From Salipiger pentaromativorans (GTDB lineage Bacteria; Pseudomonadota; Alphaproteobacteria; Rhodobacterales; Rhodobacteraceae), in the NCBI RefSeq assembly GCF_024721115.1, contig NZ_JAMDHK010000007.1, positions 131,041 to 195,040 of the forward strand: DNA of 64,000 bases, in the 5' to 3' direction. The notes under the pieces are model-generated. The model had not been told where the DNA came from. It saw nothing but the letters and a program-made list of their open reading frames with translations, and ran no database searches. The translations under genes and the position numbers were made by a program. Below are positions 17,056 to 29,452 of this stretch, piece by piece (the first letter of the stretch is position 1; the number at the start of each line of letters is the position of its first letter).

Positions 17056-18405
17056 TTACTGCTGCTGATCTTTCTCGAGCACGCTCAACCCTTTGAGGAT
17101 GTCGATCGCATAGGCGAGCTGATAATCCTCGAGGCGCAGCGCGGCCGAGGCCTCGGCCTTGGCGCGGTCTTCCTCGATCTGACGGATTTCCTCTTCGGTG
17201 AGGCTGTCATTGTCGAGACGCCCGCGCAGATCGGCCTCGGACCGGCTGAAGGCGTTGGTCGCGGTCTCGTCCTCTTCCCCGTCGGGGCGCGGACGCGGCT
17301 GTTCCACCACGATGTCGGGCGAGACGCCCAGTGCCTGGATCGACCGGCCCGACGGCGTGTAGTAACGCGCGGTGGTCAGGCGCATGGCGCCATCGCCGCG
17401 CACCGGCATCACGGTCTGGACCGAGCCTTTGCCAAAGCTCTTGGTGCCCACCACGATGGCGCGACGGTGATCCTGAAGCGCCCCCGCCACGATTTCCGAG
17501 GCCGAAGCCGAACCGCCGTTGATCAGCACCACCATCGGTTTGCCGCCGGTCAGATCGCCCTCGGTGGCGTTATAGCGCTCGCCGTCAGCGGGGTTGCGGC
17601 CGCGGGTCGAGACGATCTCGCCCTTGTCGAGAAACGCATCCGACACCTTGATCGCCTGGGTCAGCAGCCCGCCGGGGTTGTTGCGCAGATCCAGCACGAA
17701 GCCGTTCACCTTGTCGATCCCGCCGGCCTCTTCGACGCGCTCGGCAAGCCCTTCGGAAAGGTTCGGGAAGGTCTGGTCGTTGAAGGTGGTGACGCGCAGC
17801 ACCACGGTATTGCCTTCGAGACGGGTGCGCACGGCGGTGAGCTTGATCGTGTCGCGGATGATCGACACGTCAAACGGCTCTTCCTCGCCTTCGCGCACCA
17901 CGGTGATGACGATTTCCGAGCCGACCGGCCCGCGCATCTTGTCCACCGCCTCGTCCAGATTCAGCCCAAGCACCGACTCGCCGTCCACATGGGTAATGAA
18001 ATCGCCCGACTCGATGCCCGCCTCGTCCGCCGGGGTGCCGTCGATGGGCGAGACCACCTTGACGAAGCCGTCTTCCTGCGTGACCTCGATGCCGAGCCCG
18101 CCGAACTCGCCGCGCGTCTGCACGCGCATGTCGGCGGCGTCGTCGGGGGCGAGATAGCTGGAATGCGGATCGAGCGAGGTGAGCATGCCGTTGATCGCCG
18201 CCTCGATCAGATCGGCCTCGTCCACCTCTTCGACATATTGCGCGCGGATGCGCTCGAAGATGTCGCCGAAAAGATCGAGCTGTTCATAGACGCTGGCTTT
18301 CTGCGCGCTTTCCTGCGCCAGCAGCGGGCCGACGAATTGCGTGGTCGCAACCACCCCGGCCACGGTGCCGCCCAGTGCGGCCATCAGAAACTTGTTCATG
18401 CCCAT
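17056..18405 (-). CDS. ctpA: Carboxy-terminal processing protease, S41 family
   Basis: A 449-residue periplasmic serine protease. An N-terminal signal/anchor (MGMNKFLMAALGGTVAGVVA) is followed by a helical region, a PDZ domain (about 100-185, GIEVTQEDGFVKVVSPIDG), and the S41 catalytic domain with the Ser/Lys dyad in GGSASASEIVAG and GTKSFGKGSVQ. The C-terminus is acidic and Glu-rich. ATG 18405 is preferred because AAGGG lies 5 bases upstream; a second ATG is two codons on. The gene begins 1 base after the envC-like stop, giving a gpmI-envC-ctpA operon, a known alphaproteobacterial cell-envelope cluster. Confidence 0.95.
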   Translation of the reverse strand: MGMNKFLMAALGGTVAGVVATTQFVGPLLAQESAQKASVYEQLDLFGDIFERIRAQYVEEVDEADLIEAAINGMLTSLDPHSSYLAPDDAADMRVQTRGEFGGLGIEVTQEDGFVKVVSPIDGTPADEAGIESGDFITHVDGESVLGLNLDEAVDKMRGPVGSEIVITVVREGEEEPFDVSIIRDTIKLTAVRTRLEGNTVVLRVTTFNDQTFPNLSEGLAERVEEAGGIDKVNGFVLDLRNNPGGLLTQAIKVSDAFLDKGEIVSTRGRNPADGERYNATEGDLTGGKPMVVLINGGSASASEIVAGALQDHRRAIVVGTKSFGKGSVQTVMPVRGDGAMRLTTARYYTPSGRSIQALGVSPDIVVEQPRPRPDGEEDETATNAFSRSEADLRGRLDNDSLTEEEIRQIEEDRAKAEASAALRLEDYQLAYAIDILKGLSVLEKDQQQ

Positions 18406-18406
18406 C

Positions 18407-19522
18407 TCATCCCTTGTCGGTTGCGAACCACGAAAGCGGGTCCACCGGTGCATCGCCCTGCCTGACCTCTATATAGAGCGTTTCCGTGCGTCCAGCGCCA
18501 CCCCCATCAACAGATGGTGACGGATTGTCTCCCTCCCCGCCGCCGCCCATGAGCCCCACGGGGCTGCCTTCGGGCAAAACTTCGCCGGCGCGGCCGTAAA
18601 CCGTGTCGAGCCCGGCGAGGACAAACAGCAGATCGGGCTGCGGTTCGAGAATCGTCACCAGCCCGTAATCGAGCAGCGGCCCGCTGTAGCGCACCGTGGC
18701 GGCGGTGGGCGTGGTGACCAGCGCCTGCGAGCGGGTGGCGATCACGATGCCCGGGCGGGTGACCCCCGCCGCGTCCGTCTCGCCGGCGCGGCGCAGGATC
18801 TGGCCCTGCACCGGCAGTTCCAGCACGCCCTTGCGGTCGTCGATGGGCGGCAGGTTGGTGAGCAGCTCGTTGTCGGCGATCTCGGAAAGCCCGCTGGCGA
18901 AGCCCTCCAGCGTTTCGGTGGCCGCGATCAGGATCGCCGTCTTCACCGGATCCTCGGTGAAGCGCATGGGCAGGTCGGTCCGGTCCGCCACCGCCTGGGA
19001 AAGATCCGTGCGCGCCTGCTGCACCCCGGCGAGCCCCTCCTGAAGCGTCTCCGCCGCGCTCTGTTGCAGCGCCCGCAGCGCGCTCACCTCATCGAGATCC
19101 GCACGCAGCCGCTGCGCCTCTGCCGTGAGCCCCGGCGTGACCGAGGCCAGCATCATCCCCGCCCGCGCGGCGCCCACCGGCCCCTGCGGATGCAGCATCG
19201 CCGCCGGCGCCGCCCTGCCGCCCATGCTGGACAACACACCCAGAAGCTGCGCGATCTCGCCCTCCTGGCTTTGCAGGCGGCGGGTCAGTTCGGTCTCGCG
19301 GATCGCCGCGTCCCGCAGCCCTTCGCGCATCGCAGCGAGCCCGGATTCATACGCCTTGACCGTGCCTGTCAGCGCCCGCACCCGGTCGCGCGCACTGTCG
19401 GCAGCGTCGAGCTGCACCGAGGCCGCTTCCAGCGCCTTCGCCGCCGCGCGCGCGGCCTCGGCCGGGTTCTGCGCCGCGGCGGGACCGGCCAGAAGCGTCA
19501 GGATCAGCGCCAGCCGCCTCAT
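18407..19522 (-). CDS. EnvC-like murein hydrolase activator
   Basis: A 371-residue periplasmic protein with a signal peptide (1-17, ending AAAQ), long coiled-coil segments (about 20-170) and a C-terminal LytM/M23-like domain (about 240-370). The zinc-binding residues of active M23 peptidases are missing: the HxxxD position reads GIVIATR and the usual HLHFE reads TLYIEV. It is therefore probably a non-catalytic activator of amidases in cell separation, like EnvC. Its ATG overlaps the gpmI stop by 4 bases. Confidence 0.88.
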   Translation of the reverse strand: MRRLALILTLLAGPAAAQNPAEAARAAAKALEAASVQLDAADSARDRVRALTGTVKAYESGLAAMREGLRDAAIRETELTRRLQSQEGEIAQLLGVLSSMGGRAAPAAMLHPQGPVGAARAGMMLASVTPGLTAEAQRLRADLDEVSALRALQQSAAETLQEGLAGVQQARTDLSQAVADRTDLPMRFTEDPVKTAILIAATETLEGFASGLSEIADNELLTNLPPIDDRKGVLELPVQGQILRRAGETDAAGVTRPGIVIATRSQALVTTPTAATVRYSGPLLDYGLVTILEPQPDLLFVLAGLDTVYGRAGEVLPEGSPVGLMGGGGEGDNPSPSVDGGGAGRTETLYIEVRQGDAPVDPLSWFATDKG

Positions 19523-21036
19523 AGGTCGATGAGGCTCTTCCCGGTCATCTCCTCGGGCTGCGGCAGGTTCATGAGCTGCAAGAGAGTCGGTGCCACATCG
19601 GCCAGCCGCCCGTCATGCAGCTTGGCCCCCGCGGGCCCACCGAAAAGGATCACCGGCACAAGATTGGTGGTATGCGCGGTATGCGGACCGTTGGTGGCCT
19701 CGTCCCACATCGTCTCGCAATTGCCGTGATCCGCGATCACGATCATCGCGCCGCCGACCTTCTCCAGCTCGGCCACCACCTTGCCGAGCCCGTCATCGAC
19801 CGCCTCGCAGGCCTTGATCGCCGCGTCGAGATCGCCGGTGTGACCCACCATGTCGGGGTTGGCGAAATTGGTGACAATGAGGTCATAGCCCTTGTCGATG
19901 GCCTCGATAAATTTCTCCGCCACCTCGGGCTCGGACATCTCCGGTTGCAGATCGTAGGTCGCCACCTTGGGCGATTTCGGCATGAACCGGTCCTCGCCCT
20001 TCTCGGGCGTTTCCTTGCCGCCGTTGAGGAAGAAGGTCACATGCGGGTATTTCTCGGTCTCCGCCAGGCGGAACTGCGTCAGCCCGTGCTTGGCCACCCA
20101 TTCGCCCAGCGTATTGACGATCTCGCGCTTGGGATAGGCGGTGGCCATATAGGCGTTGTGATCGGTGGAATACTCGACCATGCCGAGCAGCGCGCTCAGC
20201 TCGGGTTTGTCGCGTTCAAACCCGTCGAAGCCCGGCTCGCCGATGGCCTTGAGGATCTCGCGCGCCCGGTCGGCGCGGAAGTTGAGGCAAAAGAGCCCGT
20301 CACCCGGCTGTATCCCTTGGTAATCGCCGATCACCGTGGGCAGCACGAATTCATCGGTCACGTCTTGCGCATAGCTCTGGGAGACTGCCGTCACCGGGTC
20401 GGGCGCGGTCTCGCCTTTGCCGAGGATCATCGCGTCATAGGCCTTTTCCACCCGCTCCCAGCGGTTGTCGCGGTCCATGATGTAGTAGCGACCGATCACC
20501 GTGCCGATGCTGGCATTGGCGGGCAGGCTTTCGGTCAGTTCCTTGACGAAACCCTCGCCGGATTTCGGCGCCACATCGCGCCCGTCGGTGATGGCATGCA
20601 CGATGACCGGCACGCCCAGATCGGTGATCATCTTTACCGCTGCCTTGATATGCTCGATATGCCCGTGCACGCCGCCGTCCGAAACGACGCCCATCAGATG
20701 CGCGGTGCCTGCGGCGTCCTTCACTTTCGCGGCGAAATCCCTGATCGCGGCGTTGTCGAAAAAGCTGCCGTCCTCGATGGCAAGGTCGATCTGGCCGAGA
20801 TCCATCGCCACCACGCGCCCCGCACCGATATTGGTATGGCCCACCTCCGAGTTCCCCATCTGCCCGGTCGGCAGCCCCACATCCGGCCCGAATGTCACCA
20901 GCGTGGCATGCGGACAGGTGGCATAAAGCCGGTCCATGGTGGGGGTGTTGGCGAGTTTCGGGGCGTTGTACGCGCTCTCGTCGCGGAGGCCCCATCCGTC
21001 GAGGATGGTCAGGACAACGGGTTTCGGCGTGGTCAT
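19519..21036 (-). CDS. gpmI: 2,3-bisphosphoglycerate-independent phosphoglycerate mutase
   Basis: A 505-residue alkaline-phosphatase-superfamily enzyme interconverting 3- and 2-phosphoglycerate in glycolysis/gluconeogenesis. It has the N-terminal metal site LDGWGLRD, the phosphorylated Ser in MGNSEVGHTNIGAGR (about residue 62), DGRDVAPKSG, and the C-terminal metal ligands in NFANPDMVGHTGD and VIADHGN. The length is normal. It is the first gene of the gpmI-envC-ctpA operon. Confidence 0.97.
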   Translation of the reverse strand: MTTPKPVVLTILDGWGLRDESAYNAPKLANTPTMDRLYATCPHATLVTFGPDVGLPTGQMGNSEVGHTNIGAGRVVAMDLGQIDLAIEDGSFFDNAAIRDFAAKVKDAAGTAHLMGVVSDGGVHGHIEHIKAAVKMITDLGVPVIVHAITDGRDVAPKSGEGFVKELTESLPANASIGTVIGRYYIMDRDNRWERVEKAYDAMILGKGETAPDPVTAVSQSYAQDVTDEFVLPTVIGDYQGIQPGDGLFCLNFRADRAREILKAIGEPGFDGFERDKPELSALLGMVEYSTDHNAYMATAYPKREIVNTLGEWVAKHGLTQFRLAETEKYPHVTFFLNGGKETPEKGEDRFMPKSPKVATYDLQPEMSEPEVAEKFIEAIDKGYDLIVTNFANPDMVGHTGDLDAAIKACEAVDDGLGKVVAELEKVGGAMIVIADHGNCETMWDEATNGPHTAHTTNLVPVILFGGPAGAKLHDGRLADVAPTLLQLMNLPQPEEMTGKSLIDL

Positions 21037-21180
21037 GGGAAAGGCCCTTCTGAACGGCAGGTCAGGGGCGGTTTAGCAGGTCGGGTGGGGGATGTGGAGG
21101 GGCCGCGCTCCCCGCGAGCGCTATCGCCGGTTTCCGTGCCGCACTGGTTAGCGCTGCGCTTTGATCTGCAGAGCGAAGCC

Positions 21181-21316
21181 GCGCAAGCGCCGGACCGTGG
21201 GCTGGCGCTCTGCCCGCTGAACCTCTCGATTTATCCCGGCCAAATCCGAAAGACCTCGACAGGTCGCGCTTACGTCACCAAAGCGCCAGACCGCGGGGAC
21301 GGTCCGGCGCTTGCGC
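21181..21316. repeat. Large inverted repeat with 18-base perfect arms
   Basis: GCGCAAGCGCCGGACCGT (21181-21198) is matched by its exact reverse complement at 21299-21316. Inside these, GGGCTGGCGCT (21199-21209) pairs with AGCGCCAGACC (21281-21291) with one mismatch. About 70 bases lie in the centre. It could fold into a long hairpin or be a remnant of a small non-autonomous mobile element. Confidence 0.65.
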
Positions 21317-21408
21317 GGCGGCCTTCGGCCTTGTTCCGCGCCGGGGTAAAGAAAAGCTCGCACACAACAAATTTTTAAAATTTATAGCAAGGCGTCGCCA
21401 CCGCCTCT

Positions 21409-21436
21409 TTGAATACGGGAATTCAATCACTATAGT
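21409..21436 (+). promoter_or_regulatory. Promoter with overlapping dyad operator
   Basis: TTGAAT and TATAGT are separated by 16 bases, and the transcript start would lie about 25 bases before the ATG at 21466. The -35 is one arm of a perfect dyad, TTGAAT-N6-ATTCAA (21409-21426). A repressor binding this dyad would block the promoter; the winged-helix-like protein encoded just downstream is the obvious candidate. Confidence 0.55.
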
Positions 21437-21465
21437 TAAAAGGCGTTTAATGAGGAGACATGTAA

Positions 21466-21771
21466 ATGTCATATACGGAGGAAGAAGTTCGCAACGCCGC
21501 GCTTGTTGAGTTAGCCACCTCGATGACAGGCACCCTAACGACAACTGACTTAATTCAAATTCTAACTGATCGAATGCAGCCCACTGGCCACGATGCGCAA
21601 ATCGCAGACGGTCGCGGGGACACATATTTCTCTCAGAAAGTGAGGAACTTGGTGAGCCATCGACATCAGGCAACCGGGCTACAAGCGAGAGGACTGGCAG
21701 ACTATCAAGCTGAGCAGGAAAGTTGGACGATCACCGCTGCTGGGCGTATCTATGTGGACGAAATGCCTTAG
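21466..21771 (+). CDS. Small winged-helix-like protein of an AT-rich islet
   Basis: A 101-residue protein. The pattern FSQKVRNLVSH, then GLAD and SWTITAAGRIYVDEMP resembles the winged-helix domain found at the N-terminus of Mrr-type and related restriction proteins (helix, then a beta wing with the phrase WTIT..GR). No nuclease domain follows. SD GAGGAG is upstream. Base composition is visibly lower in GC than the flanking genes, which suggests horizontal acquisition. It is convergent with a DNA methyltransferase 9 bases away. It could be a control protein, a partner, or a remnant of a restriction enzyme. Confidence 0.7.
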   Translation: MSYTEEEVRNAALVELATSMTGTLTTTDLIQILTDRMQPTGHDAQIADGRGDTYFSQKVRNLVSHRHQATGLQARGLADYQAEQESWTITAAGRIYVDEMP

Positions 21772-21780
21772 ACGCGCAGC

Positions 21781-22365
21781 CTAAAAACGTTTCTTGTACC
21801 CTACCGGCAACCACTTTAGCTCGGTTGGGCCCAAATGATCTTTATCCCAAACGAACCACGCATATGCGGTAGTGCCGCTTCCCTTTTTCACAGCACCTTT
21901 CGGATAAAACGTGATCCGCTCGCTAAAAACCCAGAGTCTAGCGGGCGGCGTCTCTCGAAAGATGCGCTCTTGCCGACCACCGCCCTCCAGAAAGGCCAAC
22001 CTAAGCAAAAGAGCGAACTTGGAACCCGCACTTCTAAGCCCTGAGTGAACGAAATCTTCCGCGCTGTGAAACGGCGGGTTTGTGACGATATTGGGAACCG
22101 ATCTGGAGGCAGATATAAAATCAATACCAGATTCTCCGTACCCGCGATCATAAAGGTCAGAGCTTATTACCTGGTTGCCTGTGCGTTGAAGAACATCCGA
22201 CATTGCTCCATCTCCGCAGGCACACTCCCAAATATCCCCTGCAAACTTCTCATTCTCAATGAGAGCATGGGTTGCCCAAGGGGGCGTCGGGTAGAAGTCC
22301 GCCCCATCCAGGTCAGCCACACGCTTCATTGTCGGCTGAGGCGCCGTCACAAAATGCTGTGTCAT
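21781..22365 (-). CDS. NPPF-type SAM-dependent DNA methyltransferase
   Basis: A 194-residue protein with class I methyltransferase motifs: FYPTPPWATHALIE, a SAM-binding-like WECACGDGAMSDVL, VISSDLYDRG, and the catalytic NPPF motif in NIVTNPPFHSAEDFV, which points to N6-adenine (or N4-cytosine) methylation. The C-terminal part (LWVFSERITFYPKG, TAYAWFVWDKDH) matches a family common in phages and alphaproteobacterial islands. The ATG at 22365 is preceded by AAGGA at a longish distance; an internal ATG at 22329 is an alternative. Low-GC composition suggests transfer. Confidence 0.85.
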   Translation of the reverse strand: MTQHFVTAPQPTMKRVADLDGADFYPTPPWATHALIENEKFAGDIWECACGDGAMSDVLQRTGNQVISSDLYDRGYGESGIDFISASRSVPNIVTNPPFHSAEDFVHSGLRSAGSKFALLLRLAFLEGGGRQERIFRETPPARLWVFSERITFYPKGAVKKGSGTTAYAWFVWDKDHLGPTELKWLPVGYKKRF

Positions 22366-22386
22366 ATCTGCTCGCTGTTTTTCCTT

Positions 22387-22416
22387 ATTTAATCCTGAAG
22401 CGCAGAATAATTGCAA
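22387..22416 (-). promoter_or_regulatory. Candidate methyltransferase promoter
   Basis: On the minus strand TTGCAA and TTAAAT are separated by 18 bases, with the -10 ending about 22 bases before the ATG at 22365. It is a reasonable housekeeping-type promoter inside the AT-rich islet. Confidence 0.45.
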
Positions 22417-22455
22417 CAGCCTCGTGAATCTTTTCAAAAACAGTCGCTTACAGTC

Positions 22456-25788
<3,333 letters not shown>

Positions 25789-25930
25789 CTCTCGACCTCT
25801 GTCTTGGCGCGAACGGCGGGCATGGAGCAGCAGGCGGGGGAGTCGCCTGCTGCCCGCAAATTGTCGTGCGTTATAGACAAGCGCGATGCCCGCGCAACCC
25901 CAATCCGACTGTTGCGCGCGACGGCGGCGG

Positions 25931-25958
25931 CCAAGAATTTTCGGACGAAAATTCTTGG
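25931..25958. repeat. Palindrome with TTTTCG..CGAAAA core, copy 1
   Basis: CCAAGAATTTTCG and CGAAAATTCTTGG form a perfect 13-bp inverted repeat with a 2-base spacer. It lies between the carB start and the end of the cyclopropane synthase gene. Related palindromes occur at 46180-46203 and 46218-46250, also in short gaps between minus-strand genes. Confidence 0.75.
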
Positions 25959-25997
25959 CTCCGGGGAAGCCGGTGAAGAAAGATCCTTGCGCGGCGC

Positions 25998-27227
25998 CTA
26001 TTGCGCCGCGTGCAACAGGTGCCCGTGGCGGTGCTGATAGAGGTAATCCCGCGTGACAGGCACCGCATATTGCTTGTGCGAGAGTTGCAGATGGAAGACG
26101 CCCTGCCGGGTTTCCTCGAAACTGGCCTCGCAGGCGACAAGGTAAAAGCGCCACATCCGCACGAAGCGGTCGTCATACATCTCGCGCACCTCGGGCAGCG
26201 CCGCGTCGAAACGCTGGCGCCAGTGGTTCAGCGTCGGACCGTAATGGCCGCGCAGCACCTCGACATCGGCGCACCACATCCCCGACCGTTCGACCGCCGC
26301 CGACACTTCGGAGAGGCTGGGGATGTACCCGCCGGGGAAGATATACTTGTCGATCCAGGCCGAGGTGGCCCCGGCCGGGGCCACATGGCCGATGGTGTGG
26401 ATCAGCGAGATACCGTCGGCATCGAGAATGTCGCCAACCTTGGCGAAATATTCTCCCAGATGCGGATAGCCCACATGTTCCAGCATGCCGACGCTGACGA
26501 TGCGGTCGAAACTCTCCTCGATCTTGCGGTAATCGAGCAGTCGGAACGTCACCCTATCCGCCAGCCCCGCCGCCTCGGCGCGTTTCCGCGCCGTCGCGAG
26601 CTGGTTCTCGGACAGGGTCACGCCAGTAACCCGGGCGCCGTAATCGCGTGCCAGCGTCAGCGCCATGCCGCCCCAGCCGCAGCCGATATCCAGCACCCGC
26701 ATGCCGCGCTCGATATGCAGCTTGTCGGCGATATGCGCCTTCTTGGCGCGCTGCGCATCCTCGAGGCTCATCTTGGGATCTGTGAAATAGGCGCAAGAAT
26801 ACTGCATGTCGGCGTCAAGGAAGAGCCGGTAGAGATCGTCGGAAATATCGTAGTGATGCTGCACATTCCGCGCCGAGCGCAGCGGGTTGTTGCGTTGCGC
26901 CACACCCCGCATCCAGCTTCGCAGCGCGTGCGCCGCGTTGAACCAGGCGGGCATCCGCCCCCGCTCCTGATTGCGCACAAGCAGCGCCACAAAATCATAG
27001 AGCTTTTCGGGCGGCAGGTCGATCCGCCCGTCCATATAGCCTTCGCCTAGCGCCAGGACCGGACGCAGCGCCAGCTCTTTGACAATGCCGTCATCCTTCA
27101 GCGTCACATCGGCTTCGAGCCCGTCTCCCGGCCCGTAGCTGCTTTGCGACCCGTCCGGCCAGGTGATCCCCAGCCGTCCCGTCACGATCAGACGCCGAAG
27201 CATTTTGTCCATCACGGCGTTCCACAT
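25998..27227 (-). CDS. Cyclopropane-fatty-acyl-phospholipid synthase family
   Basis: A 409-residue SAM-dependent methyltransferase of the CFA synthase family, which adds a methylene across double bonds of membrane lipid acyl chains. An N-terminal lipid-binding region is followed by the methyltransferase core with [16 protein letters not shown] (SAM site), [10 protein letters not shown] and [14 protein letters not shown] (conserved Glu-His). ATG 27227 has GGGAGG 7 bases upstream; the GTG two codons earlier is too close to that SD. It is divergent from aspS. Related enzymes can act on other unsaturated lipids, so the exact product is not certain. Confidence 0.9.
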   Translation of the reverse strand: MWNAVMDKMLRRLIVTGRLGITWPDGSQSSYGPGDGLEADVTLKDDGIVKELALRPVLALGEGYMDGRIDLPPEKLYDFVALLVRNQERGRMPAWFNAAHALRSWMRGVAQRNNPLRSARNVQHHYDISDDLYRLFLDADMQYSCAYFTDPKMSLEDAQRAKKAHIADKLHIERGMRVLDIGCGWGGMALTLARDYGARVTGVTLSENQLATARKRAEAAGLADRVTFRLLDYRKIEESFDRIVSVGMLEHVGYPHLGEYFAKVGDILDADGISLIHTIGHVAPAGATSAWIDKYIFPGGYIPSLSEVSAAVERSGMWCADVEVLRGHYGPTLNHWRQRFDAALPEVREMYDDRFVRMWRFYLVACEASFEETRQGVFHLQLSHKQYAVPVTRDYLYQHRHGHLLHAAQ

Positions 27228-27343
27228 CGTCACACCTCCCGTGACCTGTCCTGCCAGAATCGACTCAAAACCTTCGGAATCGTAAAAACGTCCTCAAACC
27301 CTACCTCATACGGGCTTTCTCGCCAAATCGGCGGAGCCGTCCC

Positions 27344-27372
27344 TTGACTTCCGCGCCCGTCCCTAGTGTATC
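27344..27372 (+). promoter_or_regulatory. Candidate aspS promoter
   Basis: TTGACT and TGTATC are separated by 17 bases, about 40 bases before the aspS start codon. The -35 is good and the -10 moderate. Confidence 0.45.
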
Positions 27373-27410
27373 GGCGCCTAGTTTTTCCGCACGCATCGGG
27401 ACCAGAGATC

Positions 27411-29297
27411 ATGCACGCCTATCGCACGCACACCTGCGCCGCGCTGACCAAGGAGAATGTCGGCGACACCGTCCGCCTGTCGGGCTGGGTTCACCGCATC
27501 CGCGATCACGGTGGCATTCTCTTCATCGACCTGCGCGACCATTACGGCGTGACCCAGGTGCTTTGCGACCCGGATTCGCCGGTGTTCAAGGAGATGGAGA
27601 CGGTCCGCAGCGAGTGGTGCATCCGCATCGACGGCACGGTCAAGGCGCGCGACGAGGCGCTGGTGAACCCCAAGCTGCCCACCGGCGAGATCGAGGTCTT
27701 CGTCCGCGATCTGGAAGTGCTGGGCGCCGCCGGCGAGCTGCCGCTGATGGTCTTCGGCGATCAGGAATATCCCGAGGAAACCCGCCTGCGCTACCGCTAC
27801 CTCGACCTGCGCCGCGAGGCGATGCAGAAGAACATGACGCTGCGCTCCGACGTGGTGGCCTCGATGCGCCGCCGCATGTGGGACAGGGGCTTCCGCGAAT
27901 ATCAGACGCCGATCATCACCGCGTCGTCGCCCGAAGGCGCGCGCGACTTCCTGGTGCCCTCGCGTCTGCATCCGGGCACGTTCTATGCGCTGCCGCAGGC
28001 GCCGCAGCAGTTCAAGCAGCTCATCATGGTGTCGGGCTACGACAAGTATTTCCAGATCGCGCCCTGCTTCCGTGACGAGGATCCCCGCGCCGACCGCTCG
28101 CCCACCGATTTCTACCAGCTCGACCTGGAAATGAGCTTTGTCACCCAGCAGGACGTGTTCGACACGGTCTCGCCGGTGATCGCGGGCGTGTTCGAGGAGT
28201 TCGGTGAAGGCGCAAAGGTGGACGATCCGGCAAGCTGGCCGCAGATCCCCTATCGCGAGGCGGCGCTGAAATACGGCACCGACAAGCCCGACCTGCGCAA
28301 CCCGATCGAGATGCAGGATGTGTCCGAACATTTCCGCGGCTCGGGCTTTGCGATCTTCGCCAAGCTGCTGGAGCAGGACGGCACCGAGATCCGCGCCATC
28401 CCCGCGCCCACCGGCGGCTCGCGCAAGTTCTGCGACCGGATGAACGCCTTCGCCCAGAAAGAGGGTCTGCCCGGCATGGGCTATATCTTCTGGCGGAAGA
28501 GCGACAACAGCGTTTCGGACGAGAAAATCGCCCAGCTCGAAAACGAAATGCGGCAGTTCCTGAAAATGGAAAACGCCGAGGAGTTTCAGAAGCGTTTCGA
28601 CGAATGGGCCGGCTATGCCGAACCCGCCGGCCCGCTGGCCAAGAACATCGGCCCCGAGCGCACCGAGGCGATTCGCCGGCAGCTCGGCCTCGGCGTCGGC
28701 GACGCGGCCTTCTTCCTCGGCGGCAAGGCGGCCAGCTTCCAGCGCGTCGCGGGCAAGGCGCGCGACGTGATCGGCGAAGAGCTGGGGCTCACCGAGAAGA
28801 ACCGCTTCGCCTTTGCCTGGATCGTGGATTTCCCGATCTACGAGCAGGATGAGGAAAGCGGCGAAATCGACTTCGAGCACAACCCGTTCTCGATGCCCCA
28901 GGGCGGCATGGCGGCGCTGGACGGCGATCCGCTGAACGTGCTGGGCTATCAGTACGATCTGGCCTGCAACGGTTACGAGCTGGTCTCGGGCGCGATCCGG
29001 AACCACAAGCCCGAGATCATGCTGAAAGCCTTCGAGCTGGCGGGCTATGGCGAGGACGAGGTGAAAAAACGCTTTGCCGGGCTCTACACCGCGTTCCAGT
29101 ATGGCGCCCCGCCGCACGGCGGTTGCGCCGCCGGGATCGACCGGATCGTGATGCTGCTGGCCGACGAGGCCAATATCCGCGAGGTCATCATGTTCCCGAT
29201 GAACCAGCGCGCCGAAGACCTGATGATGGGCGCGCCCTCCGAGCCAAGCTCGGATCAGCTCATGGAACTGTCGCTGCGGGTGATCCCGCAGGAGTGA
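27411..29297 (+). CDS. aspS: Aspartyl-tRNA synthetase
   Basis: A 628-residue class II synthetase of the bacterial type. The N-terminal OB-fold anticodon-binding domain spans about 1-110 ([26 protein letters not shown]). The catalytic core has motif 2 ([20 protein letters not shown]) and motif 3 (GIDRIVML near the end), and a GAD insertion domain lies in the middle. The start at 27411 ([12 protein letters not shown]) is the family N-terminus. A strong terminator follows. Whether it is strictly Asp-specific cannot be told from this window. Confidence 0.98.
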   Translation: MHAYRTHTCAALTKENVGDTVRLSGWVHRIRDHGGILFIDLRDHYGVTQVLCDPDSPVFKEMETVRSEWCIRIDGTVKARDEALVNPKLPTGEIEVFVRDLEVLGAAGELPLMVFGDQEYPEETRLRYRYLDLRREAMQKNMTLRSDVVASMRRRMWDRGFREYQTPIITASSPEGARDFLVPSRLHPGTFYALPQAPQQFKQLIMVSGYDKYFQIAPCFRDEDPRADRSPTDFYQLDLEMSFVTQQDVFDTVSPVIAGVFEEFGEGAKVDDPASWPQIPYREAALKYGTDKPDLRNPIEMQDVSEHFRGSGFAIFAKLLEQDGTEIRAIPAPTGGSRKFCDRMNAFAQKEGLPGMGYIFWRKSDNSVSDEKIAQLENEMRQFLKMENAEEFQKRFDEWAGYAEPAGPLAKNIGPERTEAIRRQLGLGVGDAAFFLGGKAASFQRVAGKARDVIGEELGLTEKNRFAFAWIVDFPIYEQDEESGEIDFEHNPFSMPQGGMAALDGDPLNVLGYQYDLACNGYELVSGAIRNHKPEIMLKAFELAGYGEDEVKKRFAGLYTAFQYGAPPHGGCAAGIDRIVMLLADEANIREVIMFPMNQRAEDLMMGAPSEPSSDQLMELSLRVIPQE

Positions 29298-29301
29298 GGA
29301 A

Positions 29302-29327
29302 AAGGCGCCTTCGGGCGCCTTTTTTTT
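29302..29327 (+). terminator. Intrinsic terminator of aspS
   Basis: AAGGCGCC and GGCGCCTT form a perfect stem around a stable TTCG tetraloop, followed by eight or more T. It begins 5 bases after the aspS stop codon. Confidence 0.93.
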
Positions 29328-29384
29328 ATGCCCCGCGCGACCTGTCGGCGACGTCCGGACCGTAACTGCCAACACGCGCAACGA

Positions 29385-29414
29385 AAGGCGCTCTGCGCCT
29401 TGGCTCCGGGCCAA
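29385..29414. repeat. Tandem small palindromes downstream of aspS
   Basis: AAGGCGC-TCT-GCGCCTT is followed immediately, sharing its last bases, by TTGGC-TCCGG-GCCAA. Together with the palindrome at 29453 they fill most of the gap between aspS and cueR with foldable sequence, as in composite extragenic palindrome clusters. Confidence 0.55.
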
Positions 29415-29452
29415 GGGCGCGGCGCCTCATCCTCGCCGCCCGGCCCCTGTAG

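Larger units (their letters stand above)
21037..21465. other. 429-base gap upstream of the AT-rich islet
   Basis: No convincing gene. The left part (to about 21350) is GC-rich and carries a large inverted repeat (separate entry). The right part (from about 21360) turns abruptly AT-rich and holds a promoter-like site for the gene at 21466. The boundary near 21360 is a candidate junction of inserted DNA. Confidence 0.6.

Noticed and set aside
21100-21360. Structured non-coding RNA gene
   Set aside because: The large inverted repeat is foldable, but there is no promoter or terminator around it and no known RNA family is recognisable, so I list it only as a repeat.
21360-22440. Prophage remnant
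   Set aside because: The methyltransferase family is common in phages, but no integrase, structural gene, att-like duplication or tRNA was seen; the region is only about 1 kb.
27378-29414. Minus-strand open frame of 678 codons opposite aspS
   Set aside because: aspS is unmistakable on the plus strand; this frame also runs through its terminator.
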